Shown here in pieces: positions 37,086 to 48,895 of a DNA stretch of 64,000 nt. Both the position numbers and the translations under genes were made by a program. Under the pieces are notes generated by a model that saw only the letters and a list, made by a program, of their open reading frames with translations, was not told the origin of the DNA and did no database searches. Location of the stretch: NCBI GenBank assembly GCA_950295325.1, contig OX485809.1, forward strand, positions 6,386,001 to 6,450,000, written 5' to 3'. The number at the start of each line of letters is the position of its first letter. Positions within the stretch are counted from its first letter, which is position 1. This DNA comes from Polytrichum commune (Eukaryota; Streptophyta; Polytrichopsida; Polytrichales; Polytrichaceae).

Positions 37086-39371
37086 TGATGCAGCCCGTGG
37101 GTCGTTCCCTTGCAATTTAGCTCAAGAAGACTCATGGTGAGACATCACGTAAATTTATATTCGCTTGAGAACTACCGTGCCTCATTAATATGTTCGGTCT
37201 CGAATTAATAATCACTCTCTTCTCCTTATGATATGAATATAATTATTGGAGTGAACACAATCTCATTATCTTAATTCTTACTCTCAATGTAAGGCATCAT
37301 TGATAATAAGAATCATTAGATTTAAAGAAAGCTTCAAGAGGTGTAACAATATCCTTGATAATAATATAGTGTTCAATAAATTGTATGAATCCTTAATGTT
37401 AGTAGTTTATAAACATTAATCACACAAATGATAGTAATCTTATAATGATGAAGAAGATCTAATATTCTTGAATCTTCATTTTTAAGCTCAAGTGTTACTA
37501 CTTATAATATTGTAACTTGACATGTATGCATATAGTAGTTATAATTTCGTGAACACATCATTGATTGTTTTACAATGTCACGTTTAACATTCAAAGTGTT
37601 TTAATGATAAGAATAATTATAACTCTCTTGAGGTTTATTCAAGAGAACGAACTCCTCTTTGATTGTTAATGACATCCAACAACTCACAAAGTATCTTAAG
37701 AGAAGAAGCACTTTTACTACAAAGTGTTTCTTGATGACGAGAAGATAAACCTATCTCTCTTGAGTTTTGCTCAAGAGAGAGAGAGATCTTCTCTTGAATA
37801 GATAATCCTTCAAATTGTAATGACATCTAACAACTCACAAAGAATCTTAAAGTAAGAAGCTTCAATAACAATTGTAGTAAGTAGATTATCTTATATCAAT
37901 ATTACTTCATTCATATGTATTCAAACTTTGATATGAATTAATGTCTTCATCATTCTTGTTAATCATAAGTTCAACAATCAATATGTAGTATAATATGTAT
38001 AATACTTATAAGTCAATTATGTAGTTTTCAATAATAAGCTCCTCCTCTTTTGAAGGAGTTGTAATCGTTAAGTTGTTTTGCTTAAATCATAACATGCATA
38101 TAATTCTTCAATCATTCAATCACATGTATATTTATAATTCCCTTTTGAGGAGATCAATGATAAGTTCCGCTTTGAGAGATAATCTTGTTTCCTTCACTCA
38201 AGTTGACAATCGCTTTCTCAATTCAATCTCTCTTAAAGTCCCATTGATTCTCCAATTTGTCTTGAGCGCTTTGATCTCACACTATCTTTTGAGTTCTTTC
38301 TCAAAAGAGTCTACTCAATCTACTCTACTCTCGGTTGCTCAATCACTTAAGCTACAAAGTACCATTGACGACTCGTACTTCAAATTGAGAGAGGTAGAAA
38401 GATCACACGCATTTGTAGAAAAGATAAGTGTATTGCAAAAGTTCCTCGAGAGGAGAGTTACAAAAGCTTCAAGTGATTCTTGACACTCAAATTTAAGATA
38501 ACTTCGTTGTGTAGAAAATGAGGTAATAGTCTCCTAATTTGCTTTCCTTATATAGTCTTCTCTTCCTAATCTAAAATCTACATTAAGAGTGGTTGTGATC
38601 TCCACTTTTCAAAATAACTATCTATCTTCAAAATATGTAGATGTTAACTAACTTAAACGGTTATAACCGTTTTACCATTTGAATGTTCAAGTCTCTAAGA
38701 TTCTACTATATCATTGTCGTGGCTACATTGTAATTCCTTTTGAGAATGCAATCAAGTCTTCACATTTGCTTGATTCCAATGATTTGTTTTTAAACATACT
38801 AGTAGAATCTACCTTTGTCATGTATGCTCATAATGCATCTTCTAATATCCCAACATTCCTAATATTCCATAATCATGTCTTTCAAAATATCCCCGATTCT
38901 CATATATACTTCATAATCATATCTCCTCAATAGTCATTTAATCCTCAAAAACCCATATTCCTATATGCTCCCTAATACTACTTATAATTGCTTTCATAAT
39001 TGTCTTCAAAACACTTACACTTAGATTAGTGGTATATAATCCTAGTCCTAATATACCACATAATGTCCTTCTATACCCTTATACTCCTCCTCTATAAGTC
39101 CTTACAAAAATTCCCCCTTTCTAATACTAAGTTCCCTTTGTTAAACGGCCGAGTACCTGTCACCATGGTAAGGGAGCCTAATACCACGCGTCTTCCTTGT
39201 GATGCCGTGGTAATGGACCCTATAGCCGTGGTTGTGCTCCTGTTGCCGTGGTTGAGAACCTCCGAGCTCTCTTCCGGGCCTCTCTCCATTTCGGTGATGA
39301 TCTTCTTCCTCTTGGTGATGCTTGATGCCTTTGGGTGTTTCATTTCCCTCTCATAATGTTGGTACTCAACA
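37086..39371. mobile_element. 2,286-bp solo-LTR-like insertion in the hAT
   Basis: Begins TGATGCAG and ends CTCAACA (TG...CA), with GTGGG immediately on both sides (37,081-37,085 and 39,372-39,376). The flanking hAT subterminal sequence is continuous once it is removed. It has no convincing coding sequence: AT-rich, with ORFs such as 38,073-38,483 lacking domains. 5-bp TSD and TG...CA ends mean LTR retrotransposon integration; the length and absence of internal genes suggest a solo LTR. Orientation is undetermined. Confidence 0.75.
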
Positions 39372-39497
39372 GTGGGCATGGGTGGACATGAGTGGACACA
39401 TGTCATGCTATGGGTGGGCATAGGTTGCTGCCGGGGTCGCTGCTGATGGTCATGGTTTGGGTATGGGTACAAATTCGAAGGGAAATGTTGGGCTCTT

Positions 39498-39876
39498 CTA
39501 ACAAGTTGTCGCCTTCTTGCATTTTGCACGTGAAAAACTTGCGGCAAGTGAGAATGATATTAGATAAATTATTTGTCTCGTGAATGTTACAAAGGGTCTT
39601 CTATGCTTTTGCAGGTCTTTTGCAACTCTTGATGGACGCAAATTGGTTGTCTACCAAGTTGAGGCCGATAATGAACATGGCCTTCTTGAATGATCTTTGG
39701 TATTCCTTCAACACTTTAGAATCCGCATTTGAAGGTGAAGGTTACTTGGATATGTCCACAATATCCCAAAGATCCATAGATACCAACAACGTTTCAATTT
39801 TGAGCTTTCAAAAATCGAATTTCCCTCCATTCAACTTGTCAATGATTTTAGCAGCCTTGCTTTCAAATGATGTCAT
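39498..39876 (-). pseudogene. Copia gag, N-terminal part
   Basis: Read on the minus strand: MTSFESKAAKIIDKLNGGKF, then a stop where Copia gag usually has Trp, then ETLLVSMDLWDIVD and TCKMQEGDNLL. The last segment is continued by NKVKMLADQ at 32,837 across the hAT insertion, as in intact Copia gag. Frame changes are present around 39,560-39,620. Confidence 0.8.
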
Positions 39877-39959
39877 CGTACGCTATGTTCAAAACACTTA
39901 AAGTATATATTTCTCACCCTAAATGCCTTATACTTTCATATATCTCAACTTAGATCCTC

Positions 39960-40420
39960 TACACCTTGTAAAAGTTCTTAAGACACTTAAATCACTCACA
40001 TAAGATCTTCTTCTTCTCAAATGTCTTACACTCTCAAATCATTCAAATAAGATTTTCTACACCTTAGGAGAGTTTGAAAGACATTCAAATCATTCAATGG
40101 GATCTTTATCACCTCAAATGCCTTAAACTCTTAAATCATTCAAATAAGATTTTCTACACGTCAAAAGAATTCAAAAGACACTCAAATCAGTCAAATAAGA
40201 TCTCCTTCACCTCAAATACCTTATACTCTCAAATCATTCAAATAAGATTTTTCATACTGTAAAAAAACTTCTAAAGATACCCATCTTATTCAATGAGATC
40301 TCTTCAACTCAAATAAGATTTTTTTCAAATCAAATGAGTCTTACACTCTTAAAGAATCTTCTCAATACCTTCAAAACTCTCAAAGAAACCCTTAAACACT
40401 CAAAACAATCAAATCAAATC
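39960..40420. repeat. Irregular tandem repeat in the Copia leader
   Basis: The phrases actctcaaatcattcaaata and agattttctacacc recur about every 60-65 bp. The region lies between the presumed 5' LTR and gag. Confidence 0.7.
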
Positions 40421-40670
40421 CTTGAAGTCTAAACACCTCCAAACCTCTTAAAAAAACCTCTCAACACTCAAGAAACTCAAATCACATACTTTTGCATCAA
40501 ACATACATTCAAGCCAAAAAAAAAAAAACAAAGACATACTTACAACAATAAAATGCGCCCTCGGACCCCTCCAACGCTCCGAAGCGCCAACTCCTCAAGA
40601 TGCACTCCGCAAACTCAAATAGAATCAAATTTCTAAGTACTTCACTTGTATGGTGGGCCCATAAGCTATT

Positions 40671-40931
40671 GGAATAAATATGAAATAAGATTGTACAAGC
40701 ATAGACACTTATACAAAGGCATATGAACAATGCTTGGAGTGAGATGGTCTCATGCTCTCTTTGCTTTGCCCGTTATTATTTTTTATCTCTTCATTGGTTC
40801 ACACAAACAATATGGGAGAACTCATATCCCTCTTTGGACTAGCATGGTCGCATTATTCTAACCTTATTCTTTCTCATGCTTTTTTTCATATTTTTATTAA
40901 CTACGAGCAATCTAATGCTCTATCCTCTACA
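40671..40931 (-). repeat. Probable 5' LTR portion of the Copia element
   Basis: Matches 30,599-30,858. On the minus strand it starts TGTAGAGGATAGAGC. The downstream border of the LTR is not resolved. Confidence 0.6.
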
Positions 40932-41159
40932 TAAGTTTGACAGGATGAGCATGTGCAAAGATTTTTTTAATAAATAAAACCTTATAAATTGGGCAATAAC
41001 ATTAAAAGCATTTGGAAACATCATATAGAACACAACTTGTCCAAACGGGTTGGAGATGGACGTATGGGAGTAGCAAGAGCTCAAATGGCTCATAATATCA
41101 ATGCATGTAGACTCCAACAAATTTTGGGTTTACGTGAAAAAAAAATGGCTACCCCATAT

Positions 41160-43068
41160 GTCGCACACCTCTCCATGAGGAGTGCCCGAAACACCATGGG
41201 CACAAGGGGGACCCCGGAGGGACACCCGGGTCTTGTGGCGCTGTTGGTGAGAGGGCCCAACTGATCCTTGTGTGGGTGAGGACCTCGGGCGTTGGGAACA
41301 CCTCCCACTCACACAAACTAGGAGGCACGAGGGTAAGGCCATGAGCTATGCATAGCTTATGGCGTATAAATTCTAGAATACTCAACAACACCTCAATCGG
41401 AGGTGTGAGCTAGGAGTAATGGCAATTTGAGTGGGGCATTGTCCTGGGACAACGCCTGTCGCAACCCTTGCTAAGTTAGTTTTCCTTCACTTAGCTTGAC
41501 CGCCTTTCCAACCTAGCAAGTGCCACGAGCGCTAACATGCACATCCCACGCACATGCATGGTTTGCTCCCAAAACCGTGGACCTTCAAGCTCATGGCTAG
41601 GTCACCAAACCCTCCTACACATGCATTCGGGACTCTCCCCTTATTAGGTAGCCAATGGCTAAGGTGGACTTCCATCCATGGAAGTCCACTCTTGAGTTGA
41701 TCATCGTGTTGCCAAAACAACACTACAACTACCCGGAGCACATTGCCAAGTATGCTCCGGGGGGGTTGGTCGGCTAAGCCGCCTCACCCCTATAAGCCTC
41801 TAGGACTTTGGGCGGGGCCCCTACCCCACCATCAAGTATCCTTTTGTCTCTCTACAAGGGTTGGGGCCAAGTGGACATTTTCCCTTAGCCGCTGGGGCTA
41901 GAACCCCCCCAGCATTCAGACCACCATAACTTCTACATATGATGTCTGATGCTATTAAGCGACCACTCTATCGTCACCTAATCTTTGCGTAGATGCAGAT
42001 GGACCCCTCACTTGCCTCATTCGGGCAAGTATTGAGGAAGTTATGGCTCTTCAAACCTTGGCAGTCCCGGGCACCACTCCCAGGTCACTGCTGTCCCAGG
42101 GTGCTGTCCCGGGACAGCGCCCCACTCAAATGGCCATATCTCCTAGCTAGCACCTCCGATTGAGGTGTTCCTTAGCATTCTAGAATTCCACCGCCATAAG
42201 CTATTCATAACTTATGGCCTTACCCTCATGACTTTTAGTCCCCGTGGGTGAGAGGCGTTCTCAACGCCCGGGGCCCTCACCCACACTAAGAATACTTGGG
42301 CCCTCTCACCAATGGTGCCACAAGTCCCGGGTGTCACTCCGGGGTCCCCCTTGTGCCCATGGTGTTGTGGGCACTCCTCATGGAGAGGTGCGCGACAATG
42401 CCCTAGTACAACAGTGGCATGGGAGTGGCTCCCGGGACTGCCAAGGTTTGAACATGCATAACTTCTCAATACTTGCCCAAATGGGGCAAGTGAGGAGTCC
42501 ATCGGCATCTATGTGAAGCGTAGATGGAGTGGTTTTTTTTAGCATTAGACATTATACAAGGAAGCTATTATGGTCTGAAGGTGTTGAGGACTTCTAGGCC
42601 CAGCAGCTAAGGGAAAATGTCTACTTGGCCCTGACTCTTGGTAGAGAGACAAAAGGTTTCTTGACGGTGGTGTAGGGGCCCCGCCTAGAGTCCTAGAGGC
42701 GTATATGGGTGAGGTGGTGTGGCCTCACCCACCCGAGGCCGAATGACACGGTCTCCATGGGCTTTGGCCCAATGTGAGGGCATAGTTGCCTAGTATGGTT
42801 CGGGTTGTTGTAGTGTTGCTCCGGCAATGCGATGATCAACATACGATTAAACTTCCATGGATGGAAGTTCACATTTAAGAATTAGTTTCCGATTAAGGGG
42901 TGAGTCCCGAAAGCAAAGTAAGAGGGTTGGTTCTCTCTTATGAACTATAAGGTTCGGGGTAGGAGGAGCTAACCATTAGCATAGCGGAATGTGAAGGGTC
43001 AGCGCTCGTAACCTTTGCTAGGAATGAAAATGGGCAAGATTGTTAAGGGGGCTAACAAGGGTTGCGAC
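41160..43068. repeat. A-B-A'-B' alternating inverted repeat
   Basis: Block A (about 41,160-41,455) is inverted at A' (about 42,106-42,396). Block B (about 41,457-42,085) is inverted at B' (42,421-43,068). The order is A, B, A', B', so two large palindromes interlock rather than forming one simple hairpin. Landmarks: cacctctccatgaggagtgc (A) against its complement in A'; ttccatccatggaagt (B) against its complement in B'; caaaccttggcagtcccggg against cccgggactgccaaggtttg. GC-rich relative to the flanks. No coding sequence is supported. Confidence 0.85.
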
Positions 43069-43082
43069 ACCATACTCACATG

Positions 43083-43325
43083 TGGATTATGGGGCACAAA
43101 AACTTGCCCTATGCAGGACAAGATACTAATGTTGCTATTGAGAGCTACCATTCTAACTTAAAGGCTATTCTCAAGCAAACAAAAGGTAAAGAACATAGAC
43201 GGAAAGTATACTAGATGATATACAAGGTGAAGAAAGACATTTTATCACACTATTGGTATCAATTTCTACGAAATGCACATGGATTTGTTAGGAATAAGAA
43301 ACAACTCACAATCGATGCACATGTA
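43083..43325 (+). pseudogene. MULE transposase relic, central/C-terminal part
   Basis: The frame reads YAGQDTNVAIESYHSNLKAI, then a stop, then KDILSHYWYQFLRNAHGFVR. This matches the 13-24 kb MULE transposase (HAGQNTNAAIESYHSNLKNI and VVTHYWYGVQCKAFGFVRNK). The catalytic Glu region is included. It could be the missing half of the relic at 29,890-30,400, separated by later insertions, or a separate copy. Confidence 0.78.
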
Positions 43326-44215
43326 GCTCAATTTTTTTGCCTTTGGCATATATTGGTCTTGAAGAACAACCTTGAACCCTAGGCTATGACAAACGATTCT
43401 TCCATGTCCAAAATTTGTGGCCAAAGGTGTCTACAGTAGGTGTTGGGGGAGGGGAACACATTTAGCTAAAGATAAAGTCCACGGAAGAAATACAAGAAGA
43501 GTGGGAATATTTGATGGAGATTCATGGTCTACGTTGGTAGTAGGTGCAACAACAAAACCTACAAATGAGACAAGTAGAGGTCTCATTGATGGTGCACATG
43601 AAGTAGTTGGTGAGCCCTCATGATGGCGCATTTTCCCTTCCTAGGCTAACTTGGAGGTGGAGGCAAAGGTCGGCGACAAACATGAAATTCCTCAATCTTG
43701 TCATTGTCGTCATCATTTGTTGTGTCTTGAGTTGGATTGTGGATGACAATGTTCACAAAGACCATGTCAAGGGGGATGGAATCCACAACATTTTTATTCT
43801 GCCGCTTAGGTTTTGGAGTATCCACCCATCATTTGCACGTGGGTTAATTTTGATACCCTTGGGCTCAAACCATTTCCATTTCATTGCCAACTTTAACTAT
43901 GGAGGATAAAAAACATGGAGGCCAATTGGATAAACCTTCATAAAGACACGTATAGTACTTGTGGATTGTTTAGATAACCCAAGTTGGTGTTTGTAAAATG
44001 TCTCCTCATCGGTTGCACCTTCGAGTTACGACCAACAACCATCCAAGCCCATATTGGTATGCACAAAAAGGAGTTCAATTGCAATTGTGAAGTTCAGATA
44101 GACATGTAGCTCAGATTTTTTACCATTAGCATGTATTGGTGTTGAAGAACAACCTTAAACCCTATGCTCTAACAAATGACCCTTCCCTATCCAAAATATG
44201 CGGTAGAATTTGCAG
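43320..44215. repeat. Direct repeat pair, ~110 bp
   Basis: 43,325-43,430 and 44,100-44,215 share tgaagaacaacctt(g/a)aaccct, ctatgacaaac/ctctaacaaat and tccaaaat(t/a)tg. They bracket sequence in which no gene is recognised. Confidence 0.6.
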
Positions 44216-46585
44216 TGAAAGCCATCCCTAGTCCTTCCTTCCTCTCCCATTCGTACATGACACAGTTTCATCTTCAATTGAACATAGACTTTGCATTTGA
44301 CCACTTGTTTTACATACCTAACTCACTCTCTTTGAAGACCTAGAAAGTGCAACAATCTTTGTCCATATGCTCAAGAGCAACACATGTTGGTACCATAATG
44401 AAGGATGTGAAGTGTAGATATGTGGCTAGTAGAAAGGCTCTCCCACAGTCATCCAAACTCGCAAGCAATACAAGGGAGTGGCATTTCATCAATTTAGCCA
44501 CAGTAGCAGGGTTCCAAGGGGTATTGGAGGGCATAAGGCATGGCTACATTTCCCTGCAGTTATGACCAACGACGTCATGCTCATCAAATGGTATCTTCCC
44601 CCCCAAAAATGGATTTCTTGGACATTATAATTTAAAAAAATGAAGAAGCAAGTACAGTAAATATATCAATAGAAAAAACTATTAAAATGAAGGGCATGTA
44701 CTGATGGAAAGAATTTAAAAAATTGGACAGGACTAAAGGGGATGTAATGGGAAAACAAACATGGGTTATTGAATATGTGTTTGTCATCCAAAGACCTTGA
44801 AGATGACAAAACCAACATGAAGAATAAAATTATGAACAAAATGGGGTCAAATGTGGAATTTCACAGTTGACCCAAAAGGAGAAATTCTAAACCCAAACAT
44901 ACGAAGACAAACAAACTATGACATGCCTCTAAACTGATACGGCAGAGGAAGTGTACATAGAGGCGGAGCATTTGAGAATGCTTGGAGACAAGTGAGGCAA
45001 ATAACATAGAAGACGAAAGAACAAAAATGAGTCTAGAATAATGAAGGAGAGGGAAGGAAGAGAGGCAAAAAGTGATGCAATGGCCGCACAAAAACGTTGG
45101 AGCATAAAGCAAAGAAGATTGAGGTAATTACGCAATGATATTGCAAAGTTTTGGAGTGAAGCACAAAGACCTAGAGCTAAGTGTACAAAAGATAGAAAAT
45201 TCAACCATCCAACAATGAAGTTGGTGGAATTACAAAATACTCATTGAAAACATTGACCTAATCACAAATAACAAAGAAGAAACAACCATTTGGCAACAAA
45301 GTTTGTGGAATTCATAGTAATTCCAACGAAGTGTTGACCTAATTGCAAAAACCAAATGAGAAGAGCATAGAAAAATTGGAGAGTAGTTGCTAAGTGCAAA
45401 ATACTTCAAAGAGACATGAGCACTTACACATTGAAAGCATTGATGCAATGGCCGTGGAGCTCCAAGAGCACCTACACTAGCTAGAGGAGTCGATAGGTAG
45501 AATGATTGTGTTTGGTGTTGGGCGCAATGATCCTGAACATGTGTTGCAATGATCTTGAAGGCAACTCTAATGAAAGTTTTCCAACACCTCCATACTCCAA
45601 TGCATTTGCCCTCTCCTCTCCACCGCGAGTGAAGTACACCCATTCAAAATCTTCTTGAACACCTTAAATTCATTGACAAAACTGCTTCAATATGTGCAAT
45701 TATGTCATGATCCTTACAAATTGTGTGTGATGATCACTATGAAGAACAATTATCCCCCTTTATAGGAGTCACTTGATGGTGTGGCACATGACATTACATC
45801 CATGAGATGATCATGCCCATGTTAAGTATGTTCCATGATTTGATAATACGATTACATATGTCTTTGAGACATGTGTTGTTTCATATACAAAACACCATGT
45901 ATCATGTTCCATCATGTACTTCGCATGGAACATGACAACCCGGATCACTGTAACGGGGGTGGGAATGGTTCTTGTCAAATGCAACAGCTAGCTTTACGTA
46001 CCTGGTGTAAGGGTCACGGATGGGTGCTTCTGAAGAACCAGTTGGTGGCGGCTGGTTTACCCGGCTTCTTCTACAAACCTTGGCTCATATAATGGGAGGG
46101 GATCCCATACCTAGCATAGGGTTCATGTCTTTGGGATTTTTGGCAGACCTAACTTAAAGCATGCAAGTGAAAGTGGAATGCATTCCAGTGAAAGCTTATT
46201 CCCTACCCAGAGGAATAAGATTTGAAGGGAGTAATTCGATATACAATGCAGACACGAATGCACAATGCATATCGCAAACAGGGAGGGCTCAGCAATTTAA
46301 TAGCAATTGTGATTCCTGAAAATGCAGATGCTTTCCCATCTAGATGTCACGACTACACCGTTTCTGGTATTTAGTGTCAGAGTTACGCATTGGTATAACA
46401 TTTTATTGGTGAAGGGTTTTTACGAATTTTTACCAAGCAAAGGTGATGATGTTTTATGCCATCCAATCAACCAATTCAACTTTTTGTTGGTTAAACATGA
46501 GATCTTAGTTATAGCACAATGTCACTCCGAATAGTAAGTGACACTAAATACCATAAAGGTGCAGCTGAAATTGAAAGGCGTTGCA
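44216..46585. other. Intergenic, no gene supported
   Basis: Short ORFs on both strands lack domains. 45,940-46,095 is locally GC-rich but was not identified. Confidence 0.4.
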
Positions 46586-46589
46586 TCCT

Positions 46590-47080
46590 TCGTTTGTGCA
46601 GATGAGAAATTCTTAAAATCACTTCTTTCGCTCTGGACGTGTCTCTTCGATCCGAATCCTGATCCAGAAGGGAAGATTTACCAATCGCCAGAAAATAAAT
46701 ATGTACTTCGAGTGAGGGCTTGCACATTTCAAGCTTTCCAGAGCATACATTCGTTACAACACATCCCTCTCAAAAAATGTTCAAAATTTCCTGGTCTGAC
46801 GTATGAGGCATTTGAGCTCTACTCACGTCAAGCAGGAGTAAACTAATGCAGAGATCGGTACTTTACTTATGATCACCTATGGTACTTTAGCCCTTCATCA
46901 ATGTCCTTATTCAGTCTGGACGTTTCTTTGCAGTCCAATTCCTATTCCAGAAGGGAAGATTACCATAGTCACCAGAAAACAATTCAACATTTCCAGTGAG
47001 AACTTGCAGGTTTCGAGCTTCCGGAGAGCTACATTGATTGCAACATGCCCTCTGAAAAATGTTCCAGGACTCTGAGGTCT
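46590..47080. repeat. Tandem duplication of ~280 bp
   Basis: 46,630-46,800 and 46,910-47,075 share tctggacgt, tc(t)cagaagggaagatt, accagaaaa, ttgcaggtttcgagctt-like and ccctct(c/g)aaaaaatgtt segments. It lies downstream of the methyltransferase gene (3' flank). No protein function was found. Confidence 0.65.
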
Positions 47081-47314
47081 AACGTCGAGCAGGAATATTC
47101 CAGCCACCTCGTAGTAAGGGGTGCGGGAGAAAAAATGTGGTCCTAATTTTACACTATCCGACCATTTGCACGCCGAACACTGTCGATGTGGCAACTTGAC
47201 TGATGTATTATCTTCATGTGTCGCTAATGTGAGCCGTGCTTTCATAGGCTGGGACATCAACGATTGCAGCAGGCTAGGCATGCATTCCTCTGAAATGGAT
47301 GGACGCGCTTGGAA

Positions 47315-48895
47315 TCATTGAGGAGGAAGTTTCTCGAAGATAGCGGAGAGATAGATCTCTGGTTTGCGCCGATTAGGCTTGGCACCCACTGCCCACTTGA
47401 TTTTCTTGTAACCGAACTTCATCAATAGGGGTTTGTACACTGTCTCCAACTGCTCCTCGGCACAGAAAAACCGGTCGAGCCAGAAAATGCCGCCTGGGCG
47501 CAGGACTCGGTGGATGTCGAACAGGATGAACTCCAACATCTCTAAGGGCATCCAGTTGCTGAGGATATGCATGGAGTGCACGATGTCCAGTGTGTTGTCG
47601 AAGAACGGAAATCGGTGCGAGACGGTGAGGTGCAAGGACAACAATCCTCGCATGGCAATCATCTCGTTGAATGGGCCATCCAGGTTGAGAGTCGTCGAAA
47701 GGATGGTGACGTTGCGCTCTACCATCCGGGCCGCGAATGTGCCGGAACCTGCACCGATGTCAAGGCCGATCCGAATGCTTCCATTCTTCATCTCGTTGAA
47801 TGGGCCATCCAGGTTGAGAGTCGTCGAAAGGATGGTGACGTTGCGCTCTGCCATCCGGGCCGCGAATGTGCCGGAACCTGCACCGATGTCGAGGCCGATC
47901 CAAATGCTTCCATTCTTGAGTGCCAACACCTGATCAAGTTTCCCAAGCACCCAAATTTCGACACAATATTATTCACTCCGACCCATTCCAGACAAAAAAG
48001 CAAAAAACAAATGGCCTTTGAATGTTGCACGTCTTGAGCTGCTGAAGGACACAACCTTGAAGGAGCATATATAAATATATATATATATCTGTGTGTGTGT
48101 GTGTGTGAGCCTACCAACGCTTCTAAGCTCCGGTTAAGCCAGGACCACTTGAAGCGACATTAGACCAAAGATAGGAGAAGTGTTGATTTCTTGAAAGTCA
48201 TGTCTCTCTGTAGTCATGGTCTTTCATATCTACTACTTTGAATGTATTATCTCAATAAAAACTCTTGCCTTTTTGGAATTACTTAGTGGAGGTAACAAGT
48301 TTGCGTAGCTATATCTCTACTTCGCGCCGGATTGAGCTTGGTACATACTACCCACCGAGTGGGTTGCAAATCACTAGATTCAGCTCAGCAACCTAGCTAG
48401 CAGACACACTTCTACTCTTGTTAGAATCAGTGTGACTAGGGATAATGAATCAAACTGGCACAAGTGACATGGAAAGGACGTACAAGCATGCTTTAATAAC
48501 TGGCTCCGCTTAGTATTTGAACACTCTGATAATAATGCTGCTTACGTAGTCATGACAGAATTAAAGGACCATGACCCATAGTTCTATATCCATTTTCCAA
48601 GATGAGTTCATAGGTCTTAACAGCTTGATATTAACTTGCAGCATAGAGGAGTTTTGGAACTTGGATTGTATCTTACAGAGTCAATGGTGAAGTCGTGTCG
48701 GTCGCGAACGGTGACCCATCGCACCTTCTCCAGTCCATCCAAGTTAAAGCAATTGATGCAGTCGTAATACTTGTCATGGTTGATGCGGTCGTTCAGACAG
48801 AAGAAGCTCTTGCAGTCATAGTGCGTCCAGCTGATAGCTCCATCATGTCCTGGCGCCCACAGGGATTCAGGGTAAGGCGTGGACGACACTTGTAT
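47315..48895 (-). CDS. SAM-dependent methyltransferase, At1g29790-like, with internal duplication
   Basis: Two exons are joined in phase 0: about 48,677-48,895 (upper limit uncertain) and 47,315-47,929, giving FTIDS followed by VLALKNGSIWIGLDIG. The first exon has PYPESLWAPG, YDCKSFFCL and CINCFNLDG. The second has the SAM-binding motif GLDIGAGSGTFAARM, then FPFFDNTLDIVHSMHIL, VLRPGGIFWLDRFFC and a C-terminal FEKLPPQ. These are features of a plant family of putative methyltransferases typified by At1g29790; the substrate is unknown. A 43-residue block containing the SAM motif is present twice in tandem (47,789-47,917 and 47,660-47,788, in frame). The N-terminal membrane-anchor region of the family was not found upstream. 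It may be partial or a pseudogene, though no stop interrupts the two exons. Confidence 0.8.
47660..47917 (-). repeat. 129-bp in-frame tandem duplication in the methyltransferase
   Basis: Two units, nearly identical (about 4 differences, for example IWIG against IRIG and RMAE against RMVE). They encode the 43-residue block from KNGSI to FNEM. Confidence 0.95.
48041..48670 (-). other. Methyltransferase intron with partial exon-like copy
   Basis: The intron (47,930-48,676) contains a TA/TG microsatellite (48,068-48,108). About 48,303-48,350 resembles the 3' end of the second exon around 47,345-47,395 (gcgccg, then aggcttgg and actgcccac-like), at roughly 70 % identity. Confidence 0.5.

Larger units (their letters stand above)
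32838..39497 (+). mobile_element. 6,660-bp hAT transposon with captured ethylene-receptor fragment
   Basis: The left end reads CAGAGCCGAACATT and the right end is the complement of AAGAGCCCAACATT, typical hAT-type TIRs. A perfect 8-bp TSD, CTAACAAG, flanks it. Subterminal regions (32,852-33,050; 37,020-37,085; 39,372-39,440) contain many copies of the motif cccatgccca in both orientations, which probably bind the transposase. Order inside: subterminal repeats, ethylene-receptor fragment (33,155-34,413), transposase (34,786-36,867), a 20-bp tandem repeat, and an inserted solo-LTR-like element (37,086-39,371). Removing that insert gives an original length of about 4.37 kb. It inserted into the gag of the Copia element. 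Confidence 0.9.
30590..40931 (-). mobile_element. Decayed Copia retrotransposon split by a nested hAT
   Basis: Gag begins at about 39,876 on the minus strand and runs to 39,498, is interrupted by the hAT (32,838-39,497), and resumes at 32,837. Gag, protease-region, GAG-pre-integrase and integrase segments follow in the correct Copia order down to about 30,890. Flanking copies of an about 260-bp repeat (40,671-40,931 and 30,599-30,858) have the position of LTRs. The right one begins with TG on the minus strand, and the left one is preceded by a purine tract (gtggaaggg). Reverse transcriptase and RNase H are absent: the integrase-to-RT linker passes straight into the extreme C-terminus of the polyprotein (TTRKVEG in one frame). 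Confidence 0.8.

Noticed and set aside
37630..38483. ORFs inside the solo-LTR-like insert (such as 38,073-38,483)
   Set aside because: AT-rich LTR sequence with small internal duplications; no retroelement or host domain recognised.
45871..46092. 73-codon ORF in a GC-rich patch
   Set aside because: No recognisable domain, no splice neighbours, and coding character not convincing.
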